Assembly: GCA_017694215.1 (NCBI GenBank)
Contig: JADIND010000118.1
Span: 1-8,179 of the forward strand
Length of the DNA: 8,179 bases
Direction: 5' to 3'
From: Candidatus Scatousia excrementipullorum
GTDB lineage: Bacteria; Cyanobacteriota; Vampirovibrionia; Gastranaerophilales; Gastranaerophilaceae
The notes under the pieces were generated by a model, which saw only the letters and a list, made by a program, of their open reading frames with translations, was not told the DNA's origin and did not search any database. The position numbers were made by a program, and so were the translations under genes. Each line of letters opens with the position of its first letter. The stretch's first letter is position 1. Below are positions 1-5,918 of the stretch, piece after piece.

Positions 1-23
1 CTAATATCTTTATATAACTTTTT

Positions 24-60
24 ACGGGTCAGAGTACAAAAAGTACTCTGACCCGTTTTA
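24..60 (+). terminator. Rho-independent terminator of an upstream gene
   Basis: A perfect 14-bp stem (24-37 pairing with 43-56) encloses a five-A loop and runs into TTTT. The T tract lies only on the right side, so it terminates plus-strand transcription entering from outside the window. A TATAAC at 13-18 leaves open that the hairpin is instead the 5' end of the transcript of the gene at 92, since no other -10 box is evident between the hairpin and that gene. Confidence 0.85.
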
Positions 61-91
61 TTCCGGAACAAATCAGAGAAAGGAAAACAAT

Positions 92-865
92 ATGGCAAAA
101 CAGTTACTTAAAAAAGTTTTTTCGGTTACAAATCAAACTATTAACCTAAAAAAATATAAAATTATCACTATAGCAGGTTTTAAAATAAAATTTAGAAATT
201 ATAATAAAGAAATTTTATCAGCTTTAGCGGATTTAAAAAAACGAAAAACATTAAAAGATTATATGCAAATAGTTTCTTCTTTAAAAACTGCTGAATATAT
301 AATAAAAGAAATGCCAAAAGCTCAAGTAACTACGGATGCAAATGAGGTGCTGAAAACGGCACTTGAATCTGTTACTTTAGACGGATTATATTTAGAGTTT
401 GGAGTATTTAGCGGGAGAACAATTAATTTCATATCACAAAATATTCCGGAAAAAACGATTTATGGCTTTGATTCATTTGAAGGACTACCGGAAACCTGGA
501 GAACAGGGTTTGGTAAAGGACATTTTAATAAACAGGAATTACCTGCAGTAAACGCTAATGTTAAACTTGTAAAAGGCTGGTTTAATGAAACTCTCAGTAA
601 GTTTATTACAGAACATAATATCCCTTGTGCATTTATACATATTGATTGTGATCTATATTCATCAACCAGAACAATATTTGAATTACTGAAAAATAATATT
701 ACCACGGGAACTGTAATTGTATTTGACGAATATTTTAATTACCCTACGTGGGAAGAACATGAATTTAAAGCCTTTCAAGAATTTATAACCGAAAATAATA
801 TGAAATATGAATATATAATTTATAATGAAGTTCATGAACAAGTTGCAGTAAAAATTATAAATTAA
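92..865 (+). CDS. TylF-like class I SAM-dependent methyltransferase
   Basis: This 257-residue protein is probably an O-methyltransferase acting on a sugar or other small acceptor; the substrate cannot be told. Residues 98-105 (LYLEFGVF, then SGRT) form the glycine-containing SAM-binding motif I. YGFDSFEGLPETW follows at about 123-135, the hallmark acidic strand of the TylF/macrocin O-methyltransferase and Methyltransf_24 families. IHIDCDLYSST at about 182-192 is the metal/active-site aspartate region, and VIVFDEYF at about 209-216 the next core strand. Before this domain lies a basic segment, KKYKIITIAGFKIKFR (residues 20-35), of a kind I recall at the N-terminus of surface-glycan glycosyltransferases; this suggests, but does not prove, a role in lipopolysaccharide or capsule modification. 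AAAGGA at 79-84 lies 7 bases before the ATG and supports this start. No obvious terminator separates it from purA, which however has its own candidate promoter. The family assignment is firm and the acceptor unknown. Confidence 0.85.
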   Translation: MAKQLLKKVFSVTNQTINLKKYKIITIAGFKIKFRNYNKEILSALADLKKRKTLKDYMQIVSSLKTAEYIIKEMPKAQVTTDANEVLKTALESVTLDGLYLEFGVFSGRTINFISQNIPEKTIYGFDSFEGLPETWRTGFGKGHFNKQELPAVNANVKLVKGWFNETLSKFITEHNIPCAFIHIDCDLYSSTRTIFELLKNNITTGTVIVFDEYFNYPTWEEHEFKAFQEFITENNMKYEYIIYNEVHEQVAVKIIN

Positions 866-891
866 AACATAATGTTTCTATTTTATTTCTG

Positions 892-900
892 TGCTAAAAT
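892..900 (+). promoter_or_regulatory. Candidate extended -10 promoter for purA
   Basis: TGCTAAAAT is an extended -10 (TG-N-TAAAAT) in the 76-base gap before purA. The -35 region 17 bases upstream (around 872-877) matches poorly, which extended -10 promoters tolerate. The predicted transcript start is near 907. It would give a leader of about 35 bases carrying the GAGAGGA ribosome-binding site at 929-935, 6 bases before the purA ATG. Confidence 0.45.
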
Positions 901-941
901 AAATCAGTAAAAACCTTTAAAGAATTAAGAGAGGATATGTA

Positions 942-2216
942 ATGAATAGAGTTGTTGTCGGTGCCCAGTGGGGCGATGAAGGAAAAGCTAAAATTACTGA
1001 TTTACTGGCTCAGAATGCCGATTTAATTATCAGATATCAGGGCGGTTGTAATGCCGGTCACACTGTTGTAGCTCACAATAAAACTTTCAAATTTCACCTG
1101 ATACCGTCAGGGATTTTATACGGCGGAAAAACCTGCTTTATCGGGGCAGGAACAGTAATCTTGCCGGAAGCATTTGAAAGAGAAGTAACTGAATTAATTG
1201 AACAGGGTATTGACGTTTCAGGTTTGAAAGTCAGCCCTCTGGCTTCAATTACAATGCCTTATCACACGGAAGTTGACGGTTACAGCGAAGATAATGCGAA
1301 AAAAGGCAAAATCGGCACAACTAAAAAAGGTATAGGCCCGACTTATACGGATAAAGCAGCCCGTATCGGATTAAAAATTGAAGATTTATACTCACCCGAA
1401 GCATTAAACGAAAAACTTGACGTTATTTTACCGCTCAAAAACAAGACTCTTGAAAAAGTCTACGGTTTACAACCTTATTCGAAAGACTGTATTCTTGCTC
1501 TGTGCGAAAAATATGCACAAATTTTCAGACCGTATGTATGTTTTGACTGGCAGGAAATGCTGAACAATTCAAAGAAAAAACAGGTTCTTTTTGAAGGGGC
1601 TCAAGGCGTAATGCTTGATGTTGACTACGGAACATATCCTTTCGTAACTTCTTCAAATCCTATAGGCGGCGGAGCCTGTACCGGTTCAGGTTTCGGACCA
1701 AAGATGATTGATGAAGTTATCGGTGTAGCAAAAGCTTACGTCACACGTGTCGGAGAAGGGCCTTTTGTCACTGAATTAACTGACGAAACAGGAGATAAAA
1801 TCAGAGAAATCGGACACGAATTCGGAGTTACGACAGGTCGTCCGAGAAGATGCGGATGGTTTGATGCAGTTACTATGAAATATTCCGTTCTGGTCGGAGG
1901 ATTGACATCGGTTGCTCTTACAAAAATTGATGTATTTGATACGTTTGACGAAATAAAAATCTGTACGGCATATAAAGATACACGCGACGGGAAAATTTAC
2001 AAATCGTATCCGACAAATGTATTCATACACAAATATCTTGAACCGGTTTACGAAACCCACAAAGGATGGGACGTTGATATTACCGGAATTCGAGAATATG
2101 AAAAACTTCCTGAAAACTGCAAAAAATACCTTGCAAGACTGGAAGAACTTCTTGAAGTCCCGATTTCAATAGTAAGCGTAGGGCCTGACAGAGAACAGAC
2201 TATTTTCAAAAAATAA
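942..2216 (+). CDS. purA: Adenylosuccinate synthetase
   Basis: This cytosolic enzyme of purine synthesis joins IMP and aspartate using GTP to form adenylosuccinate, the first committed step to AMP. The 424 residues match the usual family length of about 430. The N-terminal GTP loop QWGDEGKAK (residues 9-17) carries the catalytic base D12, and NAGHT (37-41) carries H40, the second catalytic residue. IGTTKKGIGP (124-133) and LFEGAQGVMLD (216-226) form IMP contacts. TTGRPRRCGW (297-306) is the aspartate/IMP loop with its arginines. TKIDVFD (327-333) and VGPDRE (413-418) complete the guanine-binding end. One oddity is alanine at position 16, where most family members have glycine (GDEGKGK). The start is fixed by GAGAGGA at 929-935 and by the normal N-terminus. 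The gene is followed by its own terminator, so it is probably monocistronic or last of a unit including the methyltransferase. Identification is certain. Confidence 0.98.
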   Translation: MNRVVVGAQWGDEGKAKITDLLAQNADLIIRYQGGCNAGHTVVAHNKTFKFHLIPSGILYGGKTCFIGAGTVILPEAFEREVTELIEQGIDVSGLKVSPLASITMPYHTEVDGYSEDNAKKGKIGTTKKGIGPTYTDKAARIGLKIEDLYSPEALNEKLDVILPLKNKTLEKVYGLQPYSKDCILALCEKYAQIFRPYVCFDWQEMLNNSKKKQVLFEGAQGVMLDVDYGTYPFVTSSNPIGGGACTGSGFGPKMIDEVIGVAKAYVTRVGEGPFVTELTDETGDKIREIGHEFGVTTGRPRRCGWFDAVTMKYSVLVGGLTSVALTKIDVFDTFDEIKICTAYKDTRDGKIYKSYPTNVFIHKYLEPVYETHKGWDVDITGIREYEKLPENCKKYLARLEELLEVPISIVSVGPDREQTIFKK

Positions 2217-2241
2217 GATAATCAAAATCAATATAAATTTT

Positions 2242-2275
2242 AACGGATTGGATATTTTATTCAATCCGTTTTTAT
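2242..2275 (+). terminator. Rho-independent terminator after purA
   Basis: A 9-bp perfect stem (AACGGATTG at 2242-2250 with CAATCCGTT at 2262-2270) has an AT-rich loop and ends in a run of five T at 2269-2273. It begins 25 bases after the purA stop codon and separates purA from mnmG, so mnmG needs its own promoter in the remaining 27 bases. Confidence 0.9.
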
Positions 2276-2289
2276 CAAAATTTTTGTAA

Positions 2290-2295
2290 TATAAT
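2290..2295 (+). promoter_or_regulatory. Perfect -10 box placing the mnmG start codon at or near +1
   Basis: TATAAT lies 6 bases before the mnmG ATG, so a transcript starting at the usual distance would begin at the start codon itself. The -35 region (about 2267-2272) falls on the terminator's right arm and T tract and matches the consensus poorly. No Shine-Dalgarno is present between the box and the ATG, only TTTTGG. This fits a leaderless mRNA. Confidence 0.55.
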
Positions 2296-2301
2296 TTTGG
2301 T

Positions 2302-4191
2302 ATGGACTATTTGAAGAATAAATATGATGTAATAGTTGTCGGAGCAGGTCACGCAGGATGTGAGGCGGCTTTAGCCTGTGCAAGACTCGGAGCGAAGGTT
2401 CTTCTTGCAACACTGAATCTTGATAATATTGCCCTGCAGCCTTGTAACCCAGCAATAGGCGGTCCTGCTAAGTCCACACTTGTCAGAGAAATTGATGCTC
2501 TCGGCGGAATTATGGGAGAAGCTGCAGATGCGACTTATATTCAGATGAAAATGCTTAATTCTTCAAAAGGCCCTGCAGTTCAGGCACTCCGTGCACAGTC
2601 CGACAAAAAAGAATACACAAATTATCTCCGGAACATTCTGGAATCAAATGACAACATTTTCCTGCGTCAGGCCTGCATTACGGATTTAATTGCAAAAGAC
2701 GGCAGAATAACCGGAGCCGTTGATGAATTCGGGATTGAATACTCAGCCCGTGCAATAATCCTTACAACAGGAACTTCCCTAAACGGAAGAATATTTGTAG
2801 GTCTAAAGTCATACAGTGCTGGCCGACTCGGTGAGGTCGCAGCTACAGGACTTTCCGAATCCCTTATGAAACTCGGAATTAACATAAAAAAATTGAAAAC
2901 CGGAACTCCGCCGCGTGTTGATAAAAGAACCATAGATTATTCTAAAATGAAAATCCAGCCGGGGGACGAAGTTCTGAATTTTTACTCATTTAAACCGAAC
3001 CGACCAATCAGACAACAGTATCCTTGTTATTTAACAAGAACAAATGAAGAAACTCATAAAATTATCAGAGCAAACCTCGACAAATCTCCTATGTATAAAG
3101 GTCTAATCCACGGTGTAGGCCCGAGGTACTGTCCTTCTATTGAAGATAAAGTTGTAAGATTCAGCGAGAACCCTTCACACCATATATTTATAGAACCGGA
3201 AGGCCTCGGGACTTATGAAGTTTATATTCAGGGTTTTTCAAGTTCACTTCCTGCGGATGTTCAGGTACAAATGCTCCATACACTGCCCGGTCTCGAAAAA
3301 GCCCATATTATAAAACCTGCTTATGCTGTTGAATACGACTATGTTCCTGCTGTACAAACAACCCATTCTCTTATGTCAAAAAATGTTCAAGGGCTATTCT
3401 TCGCAGGACAAATAAACGGGACAAGCGGCTATGAAGAAGCTGCTGCACAAGGATTAATTGCCGGAATCAATGCAATAAATTACTTAAATAATACGGAAAT
3501 GCTGGAACTTTCCAGAAGTTCTTCTTATATAGGAACATTAATAGATGATTTAGTCACAAAAGATATCGATGACCCTTACAGAATGCTTACTTCACGCTCT
3601 GAATACCGGCTACTGCTCAGACAGGACAATGCTGATGCCCGTCTAACCCCAACCGGTCACAAGTTAGGATTAATTGATGATACACAGTATAAATATTTTA
3701 CCGATAAACAGGAAGCCATAAAAAAAGAATCTGAAAGAATTATGCAGGCAAAAATTTCCGCAACAGAAGAAGTAAACAATATTCTTGCCAAATACAATGA
3801 ACATATTGAAAGAGGCTGCAAACTTGCAGAACTTCTGAAACGCCCGAATATAACATATTCAATTCTGCAGGAGATTGACCAGGGAACAAAAGAATTAAAT
3901 CTTCGCCGTGATATTTATGAACAGGTTGAAATTCTTGTAAAATATGAAGGGTATTTAAAACGACAGGAAATACAAGTTAATCAGGCCGGCAAACTGGAAA
4001 AATTTAAAATACCTGACAATATTGATTATATGAAAATTGAACATATTTCATCAGAAACAAAGGAAAAACTCAACAAAATCCGTCCTAAAACACTTGCTCA
4101 AGCCTCCAGAATAGGCGGAGTTAAACCGGCTGATATCTCTGTTTTAATGGTACTTTTAGATAAACATACCTTTGCCAGAACAGAAAATTAA
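2302..4191 (+). CDS. mnmG: tRNA uridine-5-carboxymethylaminomethyl modification enzyme MnmG (GidA)
   Basis: This FAD-dependent enzyme works with the GTPase MnmE to install the (carboxymethyl)aminomethyl group on the wobble uridine (U34) of certain tRNAs, using NADH and a methylene-tetrahydrofolate carbon. The 629 residues match the family length. GAGHAGCEAA (14-23) is the FAD dinucleotide-binding motif and QPCNPAIGGPAK (46-57) the first GidA signature, with C48. LKTGTPPRVD lies at 198-207. RYCPSIEDK (275-283) contains the conserved second cysteine C277. FAGQINGTSGYEEAAAQG (367-384) is the second signature, and SRSEYRLLLRQDNAD (431-445) opens the C-terminal helical region that contacts MnmE and tRNA. 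RIGGVKPADIS near the end is also typical. The ATG is the only reasonable start: an in-frame stop lies at 2287-2289 and the FAD motif follows at once. mnmE is not adjacent. The stop overlaps the converging gene at 4188. Identification is certain. Confidence 0.98.
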   Translation: MDYLKNKYDVIVVGAGHAGCEAALACARLGAKVLLATLNLDNIALQPCNPAIGGPAKSTLVREIDALGGIMGEAADATYIQMKMLNSSKGPAVQALRAQSDKKEYTNYLRNILESNDNIFLRQACITDLIAKDGRITGAVDEFGIEYSARAIILTTGTSLNGRIFVGLKSYSAGRLGEVAATGLSESLMKLGINIKKLKTGTPPRVDKRTIDYSKMKIQPGDEVLNFYSFKPNRPIRQQYPCYLTRTNEETHKIIRANLDKSPMYKGLIHGVGPRYCPSIEDKVVRFSENPSHHIFIEPEGLGTYEVYIQGFSSSLPADVQVQMLHTLPGLEKAHIIKPAYAVEYDYVPAVQTTHSLMSKNVQGLFFAGQINGTSGYEEAAAQGLIAGINAINYLNNTEMLELSRSSSYIGTLIDDLVTKDIDDPYRMLTSRSEYRLLLRQDNADARLTPTGHKLGLIDDTQYKYFTDKQEAIKKESERIMQAKISATEEVNNILAKYNEHIERGCKLAELLKRPNITYSILQEIDQGTKELNLRRDIYEQVEILVKYEGYLKRQEIQVNQAGKLEKFKIPDNIDYMKIEHISSETKEKLNKIRPKTLAQASRIGGVKPADISVLMVLLDKHTFARTEN

Positions 4192-4550
4192 AATCTAATC
4201 TTTAATCCGCTGCCTACACCAACGGAATTGTGAGATCTAATTGGTTTTGTTTGATATCTGTATGAACCGTATCTTGGACCGCCGCCATAAAAACGAGATG
4301 AATTAGGGACAGTTTCCGTATATATAATCTTTTTTCCGTCATCCTCTATTTCAACAGTTTTTATAGAACCAATTCCATTCATGTAATAACGTGTGTTATA
4401 TCCGTTATTATAAAGTTTTCCGGTTGTAACAGGCGACATTACATATTTATTTACATTAGGATCGGTTGAAATTCCGTTAATGGTTTTGGAATATGCAGGA
4501 AGAACCTGTATTAACAGAATTCCAAAAACTATTACGAATATTTTAACCAT
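4188..4550 (-). CDS. Small exported protein of unknown function
   Basis: I do not recognise this 120-residue protein. Residues 1-21 form a clear signal peptide: one lysine, a hydrophobic core (IFVIVFGILLIQVL) and an A-Y-S/K cleavage site after S21. It is therefore exported, leaving a mature chain of about 99 residues. The mature part has a short KTVEIEDDGKKIIYTETV hairpin-like stretch (about 64-81), then a Gly/Tyr/Arg-rich tail (RFYGGGPRYGSYRYQ, about 86-100). It ends in alternating residues and a terminal phenylalanine (VGVGSGLKIRF), resembling the last strand of outer-membrane proteins, though it is too short for a full barrel. GGAAGGAG at 4557-4564 lies 6 bases before the ATG, a strong ribosome-binding site. 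It lies 56 bases downstream of the 93-residue orphan gene on the same strand and ends overlapping the mnmG stop, so no room exists for a separate terminator. The reading frame is convincing; the function is unknown. Confidence 0.8.
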   Translation of the reverse strand: MVKIFVIVFGILLIQVLPAYSKTINGISTDPNVNKYVMSPVTTGKLYNNGYNTRYYMNGIGSIKTVEIEDDGKKIIYTETVPNSSRFYGGGPRYGSYRYQTKPIRSHNSVGVGSGLKIRF

Positions 4551-4570
4551 AGTAAACTCCTTCCATTATA
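4551..4570 (-). promoter_or_regulatory. -10 box plus ribosome-binding site with a very short leader
   Basis: On the minus strand a perfect TATAAT (plus-strand 4565-4570) is followed directly by GGAAGGAG (4557-4564), 6 bases and the ATG. Transcription from this box would start near 4558 or below, within the ribosome-binding site, giving an almost leaderless message. No good -35 is visible, so the box may be fortuitous and the gene read from upstream. Confidence 0.4.
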
Positions 4571-4606
4571 AATTACTAACGATTAAAGCTAAGAGATTGT
4601 TCACTT

Positions 4607-4888
4607 CTATGCATTTTTATCAAGTTTTTTATATTTGATATTATTTCTGTCGAGAATTCTCTCTACAATATTATCCTTATCCACTTTTACATTTAGCACA
4701 GCTTTTCCGTAAACACTGTTGTATTTAAGTTGATTAAAAGTCCCGACCGGATTAGTCAGCCAGAAATTGTTCATCAGCATACCAAGTGTAAAAATCTGGG
4801 TACGGCTGATTGCAGAAGATGCATCAATCTCATATTTGCTTTTAAATGATACTCCCGTATTAAACGGTGAATATTGTTGTATTTTCAT
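4607..4888 (-). CDS. 93-residue orphan protein with N-terminal SFKSK tag
   Basis: I do not recognise a family for this protein. It has no signal peptide and no membrane segment. It opens with MKIQQYSPFNTGVSFKSK, which shares the pattern MK[IV]-polar-polar-...-[IV]SF[KQ] with the protein at 5914-6696. A probably helical middle (about 24-46, AISRTQIFTLGMLMNNFW) follows. The C-terminal half reads as strand-turn-helix-strand: KAVLNVKV (62-69), then DNIVERILDRNNIKYKKLDK. AAGGCGGA (plus-strand 4898-4905) lies 9 bases upstream and supports the start; the stop is TAG. It lies 136 bases downstream of the putative metallopeptidase gene and has its own upstream TTTTGCTA box. A TTG-initiated frame on the opposite strand here is judged a shadow. 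A small secreted or surface accessory protein is possible but unproven. Confidence 0.75.
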   Translation of the reverse strand: MKIQQYSPFNTGVSFKSKYEIDASSAISRTQIFTLGMLMNNFWLTNPVGTFNQLKYNSVYGKAVLNVKVDKDNIVERILDRNNIKYKKLDKNA

Positions 4889-4930
4889 TAATAATTTTCC
4901 GCCTTATATTTTTATTAATAAAACAAAAAA

Positions 4931-4959
4931 CAAAAACTTTTTGCTATATTATCTCATAA
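4931..4959 (-). promoter_or_regulatory. AT-rich TTTTGCTA box upstream of the 93-residue orphan gene
   Basis: Plus-strand CAAAAACTTTTTG (4931-4943) is a perfect 6+1+6 palindrome and continues into CTATATTATCTCATAA. The same TTTTGCTA-(A)ATCTCATAA arrangement recurs, three bases shorter, before the metallopeptidase gene. On the minus strand it reads TTATGAGAT...TAGCAAAA, about 43-70 bases before the start codon, where a promoter or operator would sit. Confidence 0.4.
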
Positions 4960-5024
4960 ATATTACAAGTTATTAAACATTACACTCACAGTCCGACGTA
5001 TATTATCAGCATAAAACTTATTTA

Positions 5025-5867
5025 CTAAAAATTATTCATTTTACTGCGTTCATTTTTTATAACTGTTTTTAAAAAATCATTTACGACCCTGAGCTTTTCA
5101 ACGAAGTGAGCCTGCTTATTAATATAATCGTTGAAAGCAAGAATCTGTGAGATTTTATCTAGCTTTTGATTGAATCCGCCTTTTTCAAAATAATTAGCCT
5201 CATGGCGGTAAGCATTAAGTTCAAGATTTAGAGAATATCTGATTTTTTGCAGGATTTCAATTTGTAACGGCGGCTTCAGTTTACTAAGAGCCTCCTGCAT
5301 ACAAGTTTTGTATAACTGCATAAAATTCTTTGAATAAGGATCCCCGACATAATCGTCAATAAACGTCATATCATGAATAGCAAAACAAATATCATCAACT
5401 CCCTCTGTATTAAACTGTTCATTTGACCTCAGAATATTCATTTTCGGATTACAAATATGGTCAAAGAAGTGACGTGTTTCATGAACTGCTGCACTTTTAT
5501 TCAGAATATATCTTCCTGTATTATCAAGTTTTAAGTGGATGTTAAAACTTCCATTTTCAACATAGGCAACTTCTCCGCCCGGGTCAGAACAAACAATTTT
5601 ATAAACAGGTTCTAATGTTCCGCCAATAGGCCCTTCTTCCTGTCTTTTTACAAAATAGTCAATTTTATTAGGGGCAAGAGTTTCATCTATACATCTCCTG
5701 AATCCGGTAACAGACAACGGTGTAGATTGCGGATAATATGTATCCATTTTTTCAATAAATTTATTAGTATATTTGTGTGCCAGTTTAAAACGCTGATTAA
5801 CAGTTCCTTTGCAAACTTCAAACGGAAGTTTTGCGGTTGGCAGAATTCGGTTTAGTAATTTTACCAT
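5025..5867 (-). CDS. Putative HExxH zinc metallopeptidase
   Basis: This 280-residue protein carries the zinc-peptidase motif HETRH (residues 129-133, plus-strand 5469-5483) within a helix, NKSAAVHETRHFFDH. Downstream, ELNAYRHE (216-223) fits the third zinc ligand of gluzincins, with E216 the best candidate in an ExxA pattern like that of M48 enzymes. A strand before the helix, GSFNIHLKLD (106-115), matches the edge strand found in zincins. The residues around 170-280 are mostly helical. There is no signal peptide, membrane segment or SF tag, so its location is unclear. It lies 46 bases after the ART-like gene on the same strand. Ribosome binding is odd: AGGAG (plus-strand 5881-5885) is 13 bases from the ATG, longer than normal, with no better start. 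The stop is TAG. I recall no named family. The peptidase fold is inferred from the motif and its surroundings, and the substrate is unknown. Confidence 0.65.
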   Translation of the reverse strand: MVKLLNRILPTAKLPFEVCKGTVNQRFKLAHKYTNKFIEKMDTYYPQSTPLSVTGFRRCIDETLAPNKIDYFVKRQEEGPIGGTLEPVYKIVCSDPGGEVAYVENGSFNIHLKLDNTGRYILNKSAAVHETRHFFDHICNPKMNILRSNEQFNTEGVDDICFAIHDMTFIDDYVGDPYSKNFMQLYKTCMQEALSKLKPPLQIEILQKIRYSLNLELNAYRHEANYFEKGGFNQKLDKISQILAFNDYINKQAHFVEKLRVVNDFLKTVIKNERSKMNNF

Positions 5868-5887
5868 ATTATAAATAATACTCCTGA

Positions 5888-5918
5888 ATTAAAAATTTTG
5901 CTAAATCTCATAATTATA
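5888..5918 (-). promoter_or_regulatory. AT-rich box and -10 element before the metallopeptidase gene
   Basis: Plus-strand ATTAAAAATTTTGCTA (5888-5903) is identical over 16 bases to 6710-6725, in front of the ART-like gene. On the minus strand a perfect TATAAT (5913-5918), overlapping the stop codon of the preceding gene, is followed by GAGATTTAGCAAAATTTT, so the repeated box would lie at about +1 to +18 of a transcript. This suggests an operator or leader element and a separate promoter for the metallopeptidase gene. Confidence 0.45.

Noticed and set aside
1776..2060. Open frame on the minus strand inside purA
   Set aside because: It is a shadow of purA codon usage, with a Cys/Phe/Ser-rich meaningless translation.
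2261..2933. Minus-strand open frames (2261-2455, 2667-2933) over the purA-mnmG gap and mnmG
   Set aside because: They overlap a certain gene on the other strand, lack ribosome-binding sites and show no protein-like pattern.
4767..4976. A 69-codon TTG-initiated frame on the plus strand
   Set aside because: It lies opposite the 93-residue orphan gene, has no ribosome-binding site and its tail is low-complexity translation of AT-rich spacer.
4977..5024. A terminator after the metallopeptidase gene
   Set aside because: No stem followed by a T run was found on the minus strand, so read-through into the next gene is possible.
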